Source of the DNA: Actinomycetota bacterium
GTDB taxonomy: Bacteria; Actinomycetota; Thermoleophilia; Solirubrobacterales; Solirubrobacteraceae
DNA: 64,000 bases
Direction of reading: 5' to 3'
NCBI GenBank assembly: GCA_005883215.1
Contig: VAYS01000010.1
Coordinates: 62,001-126,000 of the forward strand
In this document: positions 23,883-31,851 of the stretch, piece after piece
Layout: the number at the start of each line of letters is the position of its first letter
Numbering within the stretch: position 1 is the first letter of the stretch
Translations under genes and position numbers: made by a program
Notes under the pieces: model-generated
Databases searched by the model: none
Told to the model about the DNA's origin: nothing
What the model saw: only the letters and a program-made list of their open reading frames with translations

Positions 23883-24829
23883 GTTTGTGCGTGGGCCAGC
23901 GCCTCGAGCCGCTGGATCGCGCGCCCCGCCGCCGAGAGCGCGGGCGCCGCGCGGTGACCGTGGCGGTAGATCAGCTCACACAGGACCACGCCGCCGATCA
24001 GGTCGATCAGGTAGTGCTCGCCCAGATAGACGAGGGCGAACCCCAGCGCCGCGGTATAGGTCCACCCCACCGCGCCCGGTAGCGACCCGGCCTCGGAGAG
24101 CAGGTGAGCCGCCATTACGGATGTCGCAAAGTGCAACGAGGGCATCGCCGCCAGCGGGTTGCCTCCGAGCACACTGTAAAGGGGGCCCCAGCGGTCCCGC
24201 CAGAACTGCTCCCCGTACTCGGCCATCATGCGCCGCACCGCGGGCTCGTGCGCCTTGCCCCTCCCGTCCGCGGCGTCCTCGCCGTCGGTCGCCCACCACG
24301 GGGGCGCGGTGGGGGCCAGGTGGTAGGCGATCGAGCCGAGGTCGAAGACCGCGTACATCATCACCGCGCCGCGCTCGAACAGCTGCGGCCGGCGCAGGAG
24401 CAGGTAGAGCACCGTGGCGTGGGGCACCATGAACCACATCCAGTGCGTCCACACCAGCGGTTTGTCAAAGGGCCGGATCTGGCGAGGGCGCCCGAGCGCC
24501 CGCTGCAGGCGCAGGGTCGGCGTCTCGCCCAGCCCCAGGAGGCGATCGAGCACCAGCGGGTAGTCGACGTGCACGCGGGCGGCCTGGGCGGCGGGATCGT
24601 CATGCGGGGTCTTGTACGCGTAGGCGTAGGCCCACATCTGAAGCGCGCATATGCCCACGTCGCGCGCCCGCGAGCGCCGCGCCGCGACGGCCAGCGCGAT
24701 CGGCGACAGGCCGGCGATCAGGGGGATGGCCGACGGCGCCAAGCGCACACGCCGGCGCACGATCGGGGCCGTAACCCCCACGGCCACGACCGCCCACGCG
24801 CTCGCTCGGATGGCGCTCGACAGCCGCAA
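23879..24829 (-). CDS. PAP2-superfamily membrane phosphatase/transferase
   Basis: A 316-residue protein with about six membrane helices. PAP2 catalytic motifs are visible as AMPSLHFATS (second motif, catalytic His) and GEHYLIDLIGG (third motif, His and Asp); the first motif is less clear (around RDRWGPLYSVLGGNPL). This arrangement matches the PAP2_3 group, which includes inositolphosphotransferase-like enzymes. It would remove or exchange a phosphate on a lipid outside the membrane. The TTG at 24829 is accepted because TATACT ends ten bases before it; it is a rare start, so an internal GTG is possible. Coupled to the flippase-like gene. Confidence 0.82.
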   Translation of the reverse strand: MRLSSAIRASAWAVVAVGVTAPIVRRRVRLAPSAIPLIAGLSPIALAVAARRSRARDVGICALQMWAYAYAYKTPHDDPAAQAARVHVDYPLVLDRLLGLGETPTLRLQRALGRPRQIRPFDKPLVWTHWMWFMVPHATVLYLLLRRPQLFERGAVMMYAVFDLGSIAYHLAPTAPPWWATDGEDAADGRGKAHEPAVRRMMAEYGEQFWRDRWGPLYSVLGGNPLAAMPSLHFATSVMAAHLLSEAGSLPGAVGWTYTAALGFALVYLGEHYLIDLIGGVVLCELIYRHGHRAAPALSAAGRAIQRLEALAHAQT

Positions 24830-24839
24830 GGCGCGGCCG

Positions 24840-24845
24840 AGTATA
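24840..24845 (-). promoter_or_regulatory. Probable -10 (TATACT) of the PAP2/flippase-like operon
   Basis: TATACT on the minus strand ends 10 bases before the TTG start at 24829. No ribosome binding site is present, consistent with a leaderless transcript. Confidence 0.4.
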
Positions 24846-24884
24846 GGCGCGGGTCGGGACCCCGCCGGGGCCTTGGGCCCCTGC

Positions 24885-25613
24885 TCAGCGCGCCCGGGCG
24901 GCGGCCGCCTCGCGCACCAGCGCGTCGATCAGGCGGCTCTTCTCATCGGCCTCGGGGTGCCACTGCACGCCGAGCACGAACTGGCGATCGGGGGCCTCGA
25001 GCGCCTCGGGCAGATCGTCGAGCACCGACCATCCGGTGATGCGCAGGTCACGCCCCAGCGATTCGATGCCCTGGTGGTGGTGGGACTTGGTCGAATGCAG
25101 CTCCTCGCCGGCGGCGCGCGCGGCCAGCGACCCGGGCTCCAGGCGCACGTCGTGATCGGCGCCCTCGAACGTCCCCGGCTCGCGGCGGTGCTCGTGGTGG
25201 CCGTAGTGCTCGGGGAGGTCCTGCAGCAGGGTTCCACCCTGGGCGACGTTGATCAGCTGCATCCCTCGGCAGATCCCGAGCACGGGCAGGTCGCGCTCGA
25301 TCGCCGCCCGGGTGAGGGCGACCTCGAACGCGTCGCGCTCGGGCACCGTGCCCTTGGTCTCCGGGTGAGGCTCCTCGCCGTAGGCCCCGGGGTCGATGTC
25401 GGCGCCGCCGGCGAGGACCAGCGCGTCGAGCAGCTCGAGCGCCTCGTCGGGATCCTCGGCCAGCGCCGCGTCGGGGGGCAGCATGACCGCCATCCCGCCC
25501 GCCCGCTGGATGGCGGCGATGTAGCTGCGAGGCAGCAGCATGGCCTGCTGGTCCCAGTAGCTCCACCGCGCGCGCTCGAGCCCGGTGCCGATGCCGATCC
25601 GCGGCCGACCCAT
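24885..25613 (-). CDS. Class I glutamine amidotransferase-like hydrolase (peptidase C26, PuuD-like)
   Basis: A 242-residue protein of the gamma-glutamyl-GABA hydrolase type. It starts RPRIGIGTGLERARWSYWDQ, has the substrate loop LVLAGGADIDPGAYGEEPHPET, the nucleophile Cys in LGICRGMQLINVAQGG, and the catalytic His-Glu in VQWHPEAD. Stand-alone members cleave gamma-glutamyl amides in polyamine breakdown; no other puu genes are nearby, so the substrate is uncertain. ATG at 25613 lies seven bases after TACCGT and fits the family start; an upstream in-frame ATG at 25691 would add a non-conserved leader. It is divergent from the enoyl-CoA hydratase. Confidence 0.87.
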   Translation of the reverse strand: MGRPRIGIGTGLERARWSYWDQQAMLLPRSYIAAIQRAGGMAVMLPPDAALAEDPDEALELLDALVLAGGADIDPGAYGEEPHPETKGTVPERDAFEVALTRAAIERDLPVLGICRGMQLINVAQGGTLLQDLPEHYGHHEHRREPGTFEGADHDVRLEPGSLAARAAGEELHSTKSHHHQGIESLGRDLRITGWSVLDDLPEALEAPDRQFVLGVQWHPEADEKSRLIDALVREAAAARAR

Positions 25614-25620
25614 GCGCCCT

Positions 25621-25626
25621 ACGGTA
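25621..25626 (-). promoter_or_regulatory. Probable -10 (TACCGT) of the amidotransferase gene
   Basis: TACCGT on the minus strand ends 7 bases before the ATG at 25613; fits the leaderless spacing seen elsewhere in the window. Confidence 0.35.
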
Positions 25627-25657
25627 TCGGCGTCCCCGGATTCCGCGGCCGGGGTCA

Positions 25658-25663
25658 TAGGAT
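25658..25663 (+). promoter_or_regulatory. Probable -10 (TAGGAT) of the enoyl-CoA hydratase
   Basis: TAGGAT lies 30 bases before the GTG at 25694, with an AGGAG site in between, so this would be a normal leadered transcript. Confidence 0.35.
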
Positions 25664-25693
25664 GGACCCCGTCCGATCCCACCAGGAGCAATC

Positions 25694-26542
25694 GTGAGCG
25701 ATTCCGCCAACGGCGCAGACGACCCGGGGCCCGAGCTGGCCCAGGAGTACGAGACCGTCAACCTCTGGCGCCAGGAGGGCGCCGCCACGATCGAGCTCAA
25801 CCGCCCCCAGCGGCTCAACGCGTGGAACCGTCAGTTCGGCCTCGACCTGCTCGCCGCCGTCCAGACGGTGGCCGAGGACGACTCGGTGCGCGCGGTCGTC
25901 GTGCGCGGCGCGGGCCGTGGGTTCTCCTCCGGCGCCGACCTCAAGGACCAGGCCGGGGCCACCGACACCACCCCCGGGGGTCACCTCGACGTCCGCAGTG
26001 TGCTGGACGAGGTCTACCACCCGATCATCACCACCATCCGCCGGATGCCCAAGCCGGCGCTGGCCGCCGTGCGCGGCCCGGCGGTGGGCATCGGCTGCTC
26101 GCTGGCGCTGACCTGCGACCTGATCGTGGCCGCCGAGTCCGCCTACTTCATGCTCGGCTTCGTCAACATCGGCCTGGTGCCCGACGGCGGCTCCTCGGTG
26201 CTGGTGCCCACCCGCGTGGGGATGGCCCGAGCGACCGAGATGGCGCTGCTCGGCGAGCGCGTGCCGGCCGCTCAGGCGCTTCAGTGGGGGCTGATCAACC
26301 GCGTGGTGGCCGACCAGGACTTCGACGCCGAGGTCGGGGCGCTGGGCGCGCGCCTGGCGGCCGGGCCCACCCGCTCCTACGCCGGCACCAAGCGCCAGCT
26401 CAACGCGTGGCTCTACGGACGCATGGACGATCAGCTCGAGCTCGAGGCCAACATCCAGCAGGAGATGGCGGCCAGCGGCGACTTCCTGGAGGGCGTCACC
26501 GCCTTCGTCGAGAAGCGCGACGCTCGCTTTCAGGGCGCCTGA
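25694..26542 (+). CDS. Enoyl-CoA hydratase/isomerase family protein
   Basis: A 282-residue crotonase-fold protein. The fold landmarks are IELNRPQRLNAWN, the first oxyanion-hole segment GAGRGFSSGADLKDQ and the second, GPAVGIGCSLALTCDLIVA, followed by FVNIGLVPDGGSS and the C-terminal helices. The GLVPDGGSS region lacks the Glu pair of classic hydratases at one site (Asp-Gly-Gly in place of Glu-x-Gly), so it may be an isomerase-type member such as PaaG. GTG start with AGGAG seven bases upstream. It is monocistronic and sits just before the first cytochrome oxidase cluster, without functional link. Confidence 0.9.
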   Translation: MSDSANGADDPGPELAQEYETVNLWRQEGAATIELNRPQRLNAWNRQFGLDLLAAVQTVAEDDSVRAVVVRGAGRGFSSGADLKDQAGATDTTPGGHLDVRSVLDEVYHPIITTIRRMPKPALAAVRGPAVGIGCSLALTCDLIVAAESAYFMLGFVNIGLVPDGGSSVLVPTRVGMARATEMALLGERVPAAQALQWGLINRVVADQDFDAEVGALGARLAAGPTRSYAGTKRQLNAWLYGRMDDQLELEANIQQEMAASGDFLEGVTAFVEKRDARFQGA

Positions 26543-26582
26543 CCCCAGCCCCGGCGTGGGCCTCGCGCCGGCGCGGTCTGAA

Positions 26583-26588
26583 TAGAAT
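26583..26588 (+). promoter_or_regulatory. Probable -10 (TAGAAT) of the first cox operon
   Basis: TAGAAT ends 9 bases before the TTG start of coxB at 26598. No ribosome binding site is visible, so the operon mRNA is probably leaderless. Confidence 0.45.
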
Positions 26589-26597
26589 CGGCGCGCC

Positions 26598-27503
26598 TTG
26601 GCCCGCGCCACGTCGCCTTCGCACCGCCGCACCCTGCGCTGCCTGCTGGTCGTGGCGCTCGCGCTCGGCGCCCTCGCGCTGCTGGCGGCGCCCGCCCTGG
26701 GGGGCACCTTCACCCCCCAGACCGGCGGCTCGCCCAACGCCAATCGCATCGACTCGCTGTATCGGGTCGCACTGTGGATCGCCTTGGTGATCTTCTTCGC
26801 CGTCGAGGGGGCGCTGGTCTATTCCCTGGTCCGCTTCCGGGCCCGCCGGGGCGCCATGGCCGCCCAGATCCGCGGCCACGCCCGGCTGGAGATGGGCTGG
26901 ACGGTGGGGGCGGCGGTGATCCTGGTGGCGCTGGCCGTGCTCACCTTCGCCAAGCTCGACTCGATCCGCACCCCGCCCAACTCGGGTCCGGGCGAAGCCC
27001 AGCTGGCGGGCCGGCCCGCGCTCTACGCCACGCTGGACCGCCGCCTGCCGCCCAACGGCAAATCGCTGAACATCCAGGTCAACGGCCAGCAGTACCTGTG
27101 GCGCTTTACCTATCCCGGGGGCGGTCCTACCGGCTTCGGCGGGCCCTACAGCTACCAGGAGATGGTGGTGCCCACCGACACCACGGTGACCCTCGACGTG
27201 GTCTCCCAGGACGTGGCGCACTCGTGGTGGATCCCGGCGCTGGGGGGCAAGGTCGACGCCGTGCCCGGCTACGTCAACCACACCTGGTTCAAGATCCACA
27301 AGCCGGGGCTCTACGCCGGTGAGTGCGCCGAGATGTGCGGGCGCCGCCACGCCGACATGATCGCCGTCGTGCGCGCCGTGGATCCCGACCGCTTCGAGGC
27401 CTGGCTGGCCCAGCGCCAGGCCGACATCCAAGCCGCCAACAAGGCCGCCGAGTCCGCCCGCGCCCGCATCGCGCGCCAGGGCGGCCTCGCCGGATCGCCC
27501 TAG
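26598..27503 (+). CDS. coxB: Cytochrome c oxidase subunit II (first copy)
   Basis: A 301-residue subunit II. A signal-like hydrophobic stretch (LLVVALALGALALLAAPALGG) is followed by two anchor helices (YRVALWIALVIFFAVEGALVY and GWTVGAAVILVALAVLTF) and a cupredoxin domain. The CuA centre is seen as VAHSWWIPALGGKVDAVPG and GECAEMCGRRHADM with two Cys, His and Met. It takes electrons from cytochrome c on the outer face. Start TTG was chosen because TAGAAT precedes it by nine bases and the signal peptide begins there. coxA and ctaB follow in the same direction with short gaps. Confidence 0.92.
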   Translation: MARATSPSHRRTLRCLLVVALALGALALLAAPALGGTFTPQTGGSPNANRIDSLYRVALWIALVIFFAVEGALVYSLVRFRARRGAMAAQIRGHARLEMGWTVGAAVILVALAVLTFAKLDSIRTPPNSGPGEAQLAGRPALYATLDRRLPPNGKSLNIQVNGQQYLWRFTYPGGGPTGFGGPYSYQEMVVPTDTTVTLDVVSQDVAHSWWIPALGGKVDAVPGYVNHTWFKIHKPGLYAGECAEMCGRRHADMIAVVRAVDPDRFEAWLAQRQADIQAANKAAESARARIARQGGLAGSP

Positions 27504-27535
27504 CCCCGAGACCCAGACCGCCCGAGAGAGAGGAA

Positions 27536-29236
27536 ATGGCCACCGCCGAGCACGCCATCCCCCGGCCCCAGATCGTCGCCCGCGGCGTCCAGGCGCCCGC
27601 CCGCGGATGGACCAGCTGGATCACCACCACCGACCACAAGCGGATCGGGATTCTGTACATGGTCACCACCTTCGCGTTCTTCCTCCTCGGCGGGGTGGAA
27701 GCGCTGCTGATGCGCCTGCAGCTGACCTCGCCCCACAACACGCTGGTCACGCCGCAGTCGTTCAACCAACTGTTCACGCTGCACGGCTCGACGATGATCT
27801 TCCTCTTCGTCGTGCCGATGATGGCCGGGATCGGCAACTACCTGCTCCCGCTGATGATCGGGGCGCGCGACATGGCCTTCCCCCGGCTGAACGCCCTGTC
27901 CTACTGGCTGCTGCTGGCCGGGGGGATCGTCTTCTACAGCTCGCTGTTCTTCAGCGCGCCCGAGGCGGGCTGGACCTCATACGCCCCGCTGTCGAGCTCG
28001 GCCTACATTCCCAACAACGGCGTCGACGCCTGGATCTATCTCATCCACCTCACCGGGCTGTCCTCGATCCTGGGGGCGATCAACTTCTACGCCACGATCG
28101 CCAACATGCGCGCGCCGGGCATGGGCTGGGGCCGCCTGCCGCTGTTCGTGTGGGGGCTGCTCACCTACTCGGTGCTGATCATCGTCGCCATGCCGCTGAT
28201 CGCCGTGGCGGTGACGCTGCTGCTCACCGCCCGCCACTTCGGCACCCACTTCTATGACCCGTCCAACGGCGGCTCGCCGCTGTTATGGCAGCACCTGTTC
28301 TGGTTCTTCGGCCACCCCGAGGTCTACATCATGGTGCTGCCCGCGTTCGGGATCATCTCCGAGATCCTGCCCGTGTTCGCGCGCAAACCGATCTTCGGTT
28401 ACAAGGCGATCGCCGCCTCGACGGTCATGATCGCCTTCCTGGGGCTGCTCACGTGGGCCCACCACATGTTCGCCACGCCGACCCCGATCGTGGTGTTCAT
28501 CTTCGTGATGCTCTCCAGCTACGTGATCGCCGTCCCCACCGGGGTCAAGGTGCTCAACTGGCTCGCCACCCTGTGGCGGGGCACGGTCGAGTTCAAGACC
28601 CCCCTGCTGTTTGCGGTGGCGATGATCTCGCTGTTCGTGATCGGCGGGATCTCGGGCGTCTTCTTGGCCATCTTCCCCGTCGACTGGCAGGTCGAGGACA
28701 CCTACTTCGTCGTCGCCCACCTGCACTACGTGCTGGTGGGCGGCTCGGTGATGGGGATCTTCGCCGGTATCTACTACTGGTTTCCCAAGTTCACCGGGCG
28801 CATGCTCGCCGAGGGCCTGGGCAAGCTCTCCTGCGCACTGATGTGGCTGGGCATCAACCTGACGTTCTTGATCCAGCACTCGCTGGGCCTGGACGGGATG
28901 CCCCGCCGGGTCTACGAGTACCCGGACATCGCCCACTTCCAGCTCTACAACATCATCTCCACCGTGGGGTCGTTCACCCTCGCCCTCGGGGTGCTGGTGA
29001 CGGTGGTCAACGTCGCCCGCTCGTTGCGCCATGGCGTGGTCGCCGGGCCCGACCCCTGGCGGGGCAACACGCTGGAGTGGTTCGTCCCCTCGCCCCCGCC
29101 GGCCAACAACTTCGATGTCATCCCCCGGGTGCGCTCGGTCGAGCCGATGAAGGACATCCGCCGCCAGATCGAGCGCCAGTCGCCGGTGGCCGACCAGGCG
29201 CCGGCGCCCACCCCGACTCCGGCCGTGCCCGCCTAG
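27536..29236 (+). CDS. coxA: Cytochrome c oxidase subunit I, A1 type (GHPEV)
   Basis: A 566-residue heme-copper oxidase subunit I with 12 helices. Heme a ligand region LHGSTMIFLF, CuB His and cross-linked Tyr in FGHPEVYIMVLP, CuB His pair in TWAHHMF, and heme ligands in VVAHLHYVLVGG are intact. The Glu in GHPEV is the D-channel residue that marks A1-type proton-pumping oxidases. It reduces O2 to water with electrons from CoxB. ATG at 27536 follows a GAGAGAGAGGAA site. A Pro/Ala-rich tail ends the protein. No coxC is in this cluster; the one at 35610 may serve both oxidases. Confidence 0.95.
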   Translation: MATAEHAIPRPQIVARGVQAPARGWTSWITTTDHKRIGILYMVTTFAFFLLGGVEALLMRLQLTSPHNTLVTPQSFNQLFTLHGSTMIFLFVVPMMAGIGNYLLPLMIGARDMAFPRLNALSYWLLLAGGIVFYSSLFFSAPEAGWTSYAPLSSSAYIPNNGVDAWIYLIHLTGLSSILGAINFYATIANMRAPGMGWGRLPLFVWGLLTYSVLIIVAMPLIAVAVTLLLTARHFGTHFYDPSNGGSPLLWQHLFWFFGHPEVYIMVLPAFGIISEILPVFARKPIFGYKAIAASTVMIAFLGLLTWAHHMFATPTPIVVFIFVMLSSYVIAVPTGVKVLNWLATLWRGTVEFKTPLLFAVAMISLFVIGGISGVFLAIFPVDWQVEDTYFVVAHLHYVLVGGSVMGIFAGIYYWFPKFTGRMLAEGLGKLSCALMWLGINLTFLIQHSLGLDGMPRRVYEYPDIAHFQLYNIISTVGSFTLALGVLVTVVNVARSLRHGVVAGPDPWRGNTLEWFVPSPPPANNFDVIPRVRSVEPMKDIRRQIERQSPVADQAPAPTPTPAVPA

Positions 29237-29253
29237 CTACCCTGACCCGCCCC

Positions 29254-30204
29254 ATGTCGCCCGCCCCCGTAAGCCCCGCCCAGAGCCCCGCCGCCCCGCT
29301 GGCCCTGGGTGCCGTGGCCCCCGCCCCCGCCGGGCCCCTGGCCGCCGGGCGCCAGCTGCTCGCCGACTACCTGGAGCTCACCAAGCCCAAGGTCCAGAGC
29401 CTGCTGCTGCTCACCACCGCCGCCACCATGTACGTGGCCGGCGACCCCGCGGTGGCCACCGTCGCCCTCACCTGCCTGGGGGGCTATCTGTCCGCCGGCG
29501 GGGCGGGCGCCATCAACCACTACTTCGACCGCGACATCGACGCCCAGATGGCGCGCACCGCCTCGCGCCCGGTGCCCTCCGGGCGCGTGGCCCCCGGGGC
29601 GGCGCTGGCCTTCGGCGTGCTGCTCGGCGCCGCCGCCTTTGCCGAGCTGGCGCTGGCGGTCAACCTGCTGGCCGCCGGCCTGGCCCTGGCCGGGTTCGTC
29701 GGCTACGTCGGCGTCTACACGGTGTGGCTAAAGCGCCGCACGCCCCAGAACATCGTCATCGGCGGCGCCGCGGGCGCCGTGCCGCCGCTGGTGGGGTGGG
29801 CGGCGACCACCGGGCACCTGAGCGGGACCGCGCTGTACCTGTTCGCGATCGTCTTCTTCTGGACCCCGCCCCACTTCTGGGCGCTGAGCCTGCTCATGCG
29901 GGGCGAATACGAGCGCGTCGGCGTGCCGATGCTGCCCGTGGTCCGCGGCGAGCGCGAGACGCGCCGCCAGATCCTGCTCTACTCGATCCTGCTCTACGCG
30001 GTCTCCCAGCTGCCGTTCTGCGCCGGCGGCTTTGGGGCCATCTACCTCGGCGCCTCGCTGCTGTTGGGGCTGACCTTCATCGCCGGGGCCTGGCGCCTGG
30101 TGCGCCGCGCCGACCGTCGCGCGGCGCTGTCCCTGTACCTGTTCTCCCTGGCCTACCTGGCGCTGCTGTTCTTGGCGATGGTGGCCGACGCCCACCTGTC
30201 GTGA
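29254..30204 (+). CDS. ctaB: Protoheme IX farnesyltransferase (heme O synthase)
   Basis: A 316-residue UbiA-fold prenyltransferase. The first Asp-rich motif is NHYFDRDIDAQMARTASRP, with LTKPKVQSLLLLT before it, and the second conserved loop is YTVWLKRRTPQNIVIGGAAGA; FFWTPPHFWALSL is the typical later motif. It adds a farnesyl group to heme B to make heme O, precursor of the heme A used by aa3 oxidases. ATG at 29254 starts 17 bases after the coxA stop; a 35-residue Pro/Ala-rich leader precedes the core. It sits between coxA and two small membrane-protein genes. Confidence 0.94.
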   Translation: MSPAPVSPAQSPAAPLALGAVAPAPAGPLAAGRQLLADYLELTKPKVQSLLLLTTAATMYVAGDPAVATVALTCLGGYLSAGGAGAINHYFDRDIDAQMARTASRPVPSGRVAPGAALAFGVLLGAAAFAELALAVNLLAAGLALAGFVGYVGVYTVWLKRRTPQNIVIGGAAGAVPPLVGWAATTGHLSGTALYLFAIVFFWTPPHFWALSLLMRGEYERVGVPMLPVVRGERETRRQILLYSILLYAVSQLPFCAGGFGAIYLGASLLLGLTFIAGAWRLVRRADRRAALSLYLFSLAYLALLFLAMVADAHLS

Positions 30205-30223
30205 GCCCGAGCGAGGAGATCCG

Positions 30224-30337
30224 ATGACCCGACGCCTCGCCCGCCGCAACATCCGCACCGGCCTGATCCTGGGCACGATCTGCCTGTTCACCTTCGGCCT
30301 GACCTTCCTGGCCGCCTATCTGTACGTCGCCGCATGA
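30224..30337 (+). CDS. 37-residue single-helix membrane protein in cox operon
   Basis: A tiny ORF with basic start TRRLARRNIRTG and one predicted helix (LILGTICLFTFGLTFLAAYLYVA). GAGGAG eight bases before the ATG is one of the best ribosome binding sites in the operon, and the stop overlaps the next start (ATGA), so it is very probably translated. Its place after ctaB suggests a small accessory or assembly subunit of the oxidase, like other short cox-linked proteins. No family recognised. Confidence 0.7.
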   Translation: MTRRLARRNIRTGLILGTICLFTFGLTFLAAYLYVAA

Positions 30338-30561
30338 GCCCCCGCGGGCCCGAGCCGCCCCCCGTCGGGGAGGAGATCCACCTCCCCGGCCCCTCGCTGC
30401 TTCCGGTGGGCCTGGCCGTGGGGATCACCCTGACGATCATCGGGCTGACGCTGACGCCGATCTTCACCGTCGCCGGCGCCGTGCTCACCGTGGTGCTCGT
30501 CGTGCGCTGGATCCGGGAGACCCGGCGCGAGATCGGCGAGCTGCCGATCGATCCGCACTAG
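30334..30561 (+). CDS. 75-residue two-helix membrane protein, oxidase subunit IV-like
   Basis: A 75-residue protein beginning with a Pro-rich segment and IHLPGPSLLPVGLAVG, a phrase seen in small subunit IV-type proteins of actinobacterial oxidases (recalled, not searched). Two close helices (about residues 23-42 and 44-60) are followed by a basic tail (RWIRETRREIGELPIDPH). Start ATG overlaps the stop of the 37-residue gene. It is the last gene of the first oxidase operon. Subunit role is likely; direct evidence is only context and size. Confidence 0.68.
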   Translation: MSPRGPEPPPVGEEIHLPGPSLLPVGLAVGITLTIIGLTLTPIFTVAGAVLTVVLVVRWIRETRREIGELPIDPH

Positions 30562-30608
30562 GGCTGGAAGTTCCGCAGCCGACCTGAGCGCGACCTTCCC
30601 CGCAGAGC

Positions 30609-31022
30609 TCAGGCGCTGGCCGCGCCGGCGGGCATGTCCGAGGTCGCGCCCTCTCCGGTCCAGCAGCGCACGATGTCGCGCATCGCCAGCACGCCGCAGA
30701 TGTCGCCCCGGTCGACCACGACCAGGTGGCGGAAGTTGCCTTGCACCATCGCCGCCGCCGCCTCCTCCAGCGACCACTCGGGCGAGGCCACCACCAGGGA
30801 GGAGGTCAGGTGCTGGCCCACCCGCTCGGTGTCGGGATCCTGGCCGGCGCCGATCGACTCCAGCACGTCGCGCTCGGTGATGATCGCGGGACCGGCCCCG
30901 TCGGGGTCCATGATCACCGCGGCGCCCACGCGCCGCTCGGCCATCAGGCGCGCGGCGTCCCGCAGGGTGTGATCGGGACCAACGGACAGGACCGTCTTGC
31001 TCATCCCTTCGCGCACGCGCAT
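30609..31022 (-). CDS. CBS-domain pair protein
   Basis: A 137-residue protein with two CBS motifs: SVGPDHTLRDAARLMAERRVGAAVI with ITERDVLESI, and ASPEWSLEEAAAAMVQGNFRHLVVV with GVLAMRDIVR. Such stand-alone pairs bind adenine nucleotides and act as energy or redox sensors. ATG at 31022 is preceded by GAGGAGG. It is convergent with the first oxidase operon and divergent from the AraC gene. A TTGC-N10-GCAA inverted arrangement lies in its upstream region (about 31046-31063). Partner protein unknown. Confidence 0.85.
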   Translation of the reverse strand: MRVREGMSKTVLSVGPDHTLRDAARLMAERRVGAAVIMDPDGAGPAIITERDVLESIGAGQDPDTERVGQHLTSSLVVASPEWSLEEAAAAMVQGNFRHLVVVDRGDICGVLAMRDIVRCWTGEGATSDMPAGAASA

Positions 31023-31212
31023 TCACGGGCCTCCTCGATCGATCTTGCAACTATTGGCGCAATGTACGCCGCCGCCTCGGCCAGCGCAAGGGGCGCGCCG
31101 GCTTCGCCCGGCGGCGTCGCAGCGTCCGTGCGCCATCTTGACGGCCGCCCGCCGCTCGCGCCGCCCGCCCGATTGACAGAGTGTCCGAAAGGTGGCATCC
31201 GTTCCGCTTCCC

Positions 31213-31218
31213 TACCCT
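31213..31218 (+). promoter_or_regulatory. Probable -10 (TACCCT) of the AraC-type gene
   Basis: TACCCT ends 6 bases before the ATG at 31225. A TTGACA at 31173-31178 is too far upstream to be its -35. Leaderless transcription is inferred. Confidence 0.3.
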
Positions 31219-31224
31219 CCACCG

Positions 31225-31791
31225 ATGCCCTCCGCCTCCCCCTCCCCCGATCGCGAGCGCGACCAGCCCGGCCAGCGGCCCGCTACCCGCCGCCACCGCG
31301 CGCTGCTGTTCACCGACGCGGCCGCGATCGTGCGCGCCGAGTACGCCTCGGACCTGTCCCTCGACGACGTCGCCCGGCGCATCGCCTCCTCGCGCCGCCA
31401 GCTCCAGCGCGCCTTCGCCGAGGCCGGCCAGACCACGTTTCGCGGCCATCTGACCGCGGTGCGCATGGAGCGCGCGGCCGAGCTGCTCGCCTCGCTGCCG
31501 CTGCCGGTGCGCGAGGTGGCCGCCCGCGTCGGCTATCGCCAGCCGGCCCAGTTCGCCAAGGCGTTTCGCCGCCACCACCGCCAGGGGCCGTCCGAGTATC
31601 GACGCGCGGCGCGACGGCCCGCGGCGGCCCTGGCCACCGCCGATGGGGGCATGTCCCATGAGCCCGCCGCCACACCAGAGCGCCAACCGCCCGGGCGCAC
31701 CGAGGAGGAGGAGCCCGCCCCTCCCCCCTCTCCGCCCGGGTCCGAGGCGCTGACCGGCTGCGGGTCCTCCGGCGGCTCACCGGCGAGCTGA
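31225..31791 (+). CDS. AraC-family transcriptional regulator (HTH domain only)
   Basis: A 188-residue protein with the AraC double helix-turn-helix: SLDDVARRIASSRRQLQRAFAEAG, then VRMERAAELLASLPLPVREVAARVG and RQPAQFAKAFRRHHRQGPSEYRR. There is no N-terminal sensing domain, only a 35-residue polar leader, and a Pro/Glu-rich tail of about 55 residues follows the DNA-binding part. ATG at 31225 was chosen over an in-frame GTG at 31192 because TACCCT ends six bases before it. It lies between two oxidase clusters and may control one of them; that is only a positional guess. Confidence 0.83.
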   Translation: MPSASPSPDRERDQPGQRPATRRHRALLFTDAAAIVRAEYASDLSLDDVARRIASSRRQLQRAFAEAGQTTFRGHLTAVRMERAAELLASLPLPVREVAARVGYRQPAQFAKAFRRHHRQGPSEYRRAARRPAAALATADGGMSHEPAATPERQPPGRTEEEEPAPPPSPPGSEALTGCGSSGGSPAS

Positions 31792-31834
31792 GGGCGACGC
31801 CGGTTTCCTGAGACCGGGCACCCAGCCACTCAAA

Positions 31835-31840
31835 TAGGAT
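31835..31840 (+). promoter_or_regulatory. Probable -10 (TAGGAT) of the second cox operon
   Basis: TAGGAT ends 11 bases before the ATG at 31852. No ribosome binding site; short-leader or leaderless transcript inferred. Confidence 0.4.
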
Positions 31841-31851
31841 CCGCTCCCTTC

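Noticed and set aside
30202-30227. An 8-residue ORF (GTGA-coupled to ctaB)
   Set aside because: Too short to support; it is more likely just the ribosome binding region of the 37-residue gene.
31173-31178. TTGACA as -35 of the AraC-type gene
   Set aside because: There is no -10 at 16-18 bases; the probable TACCCT element is about 34 bases away.
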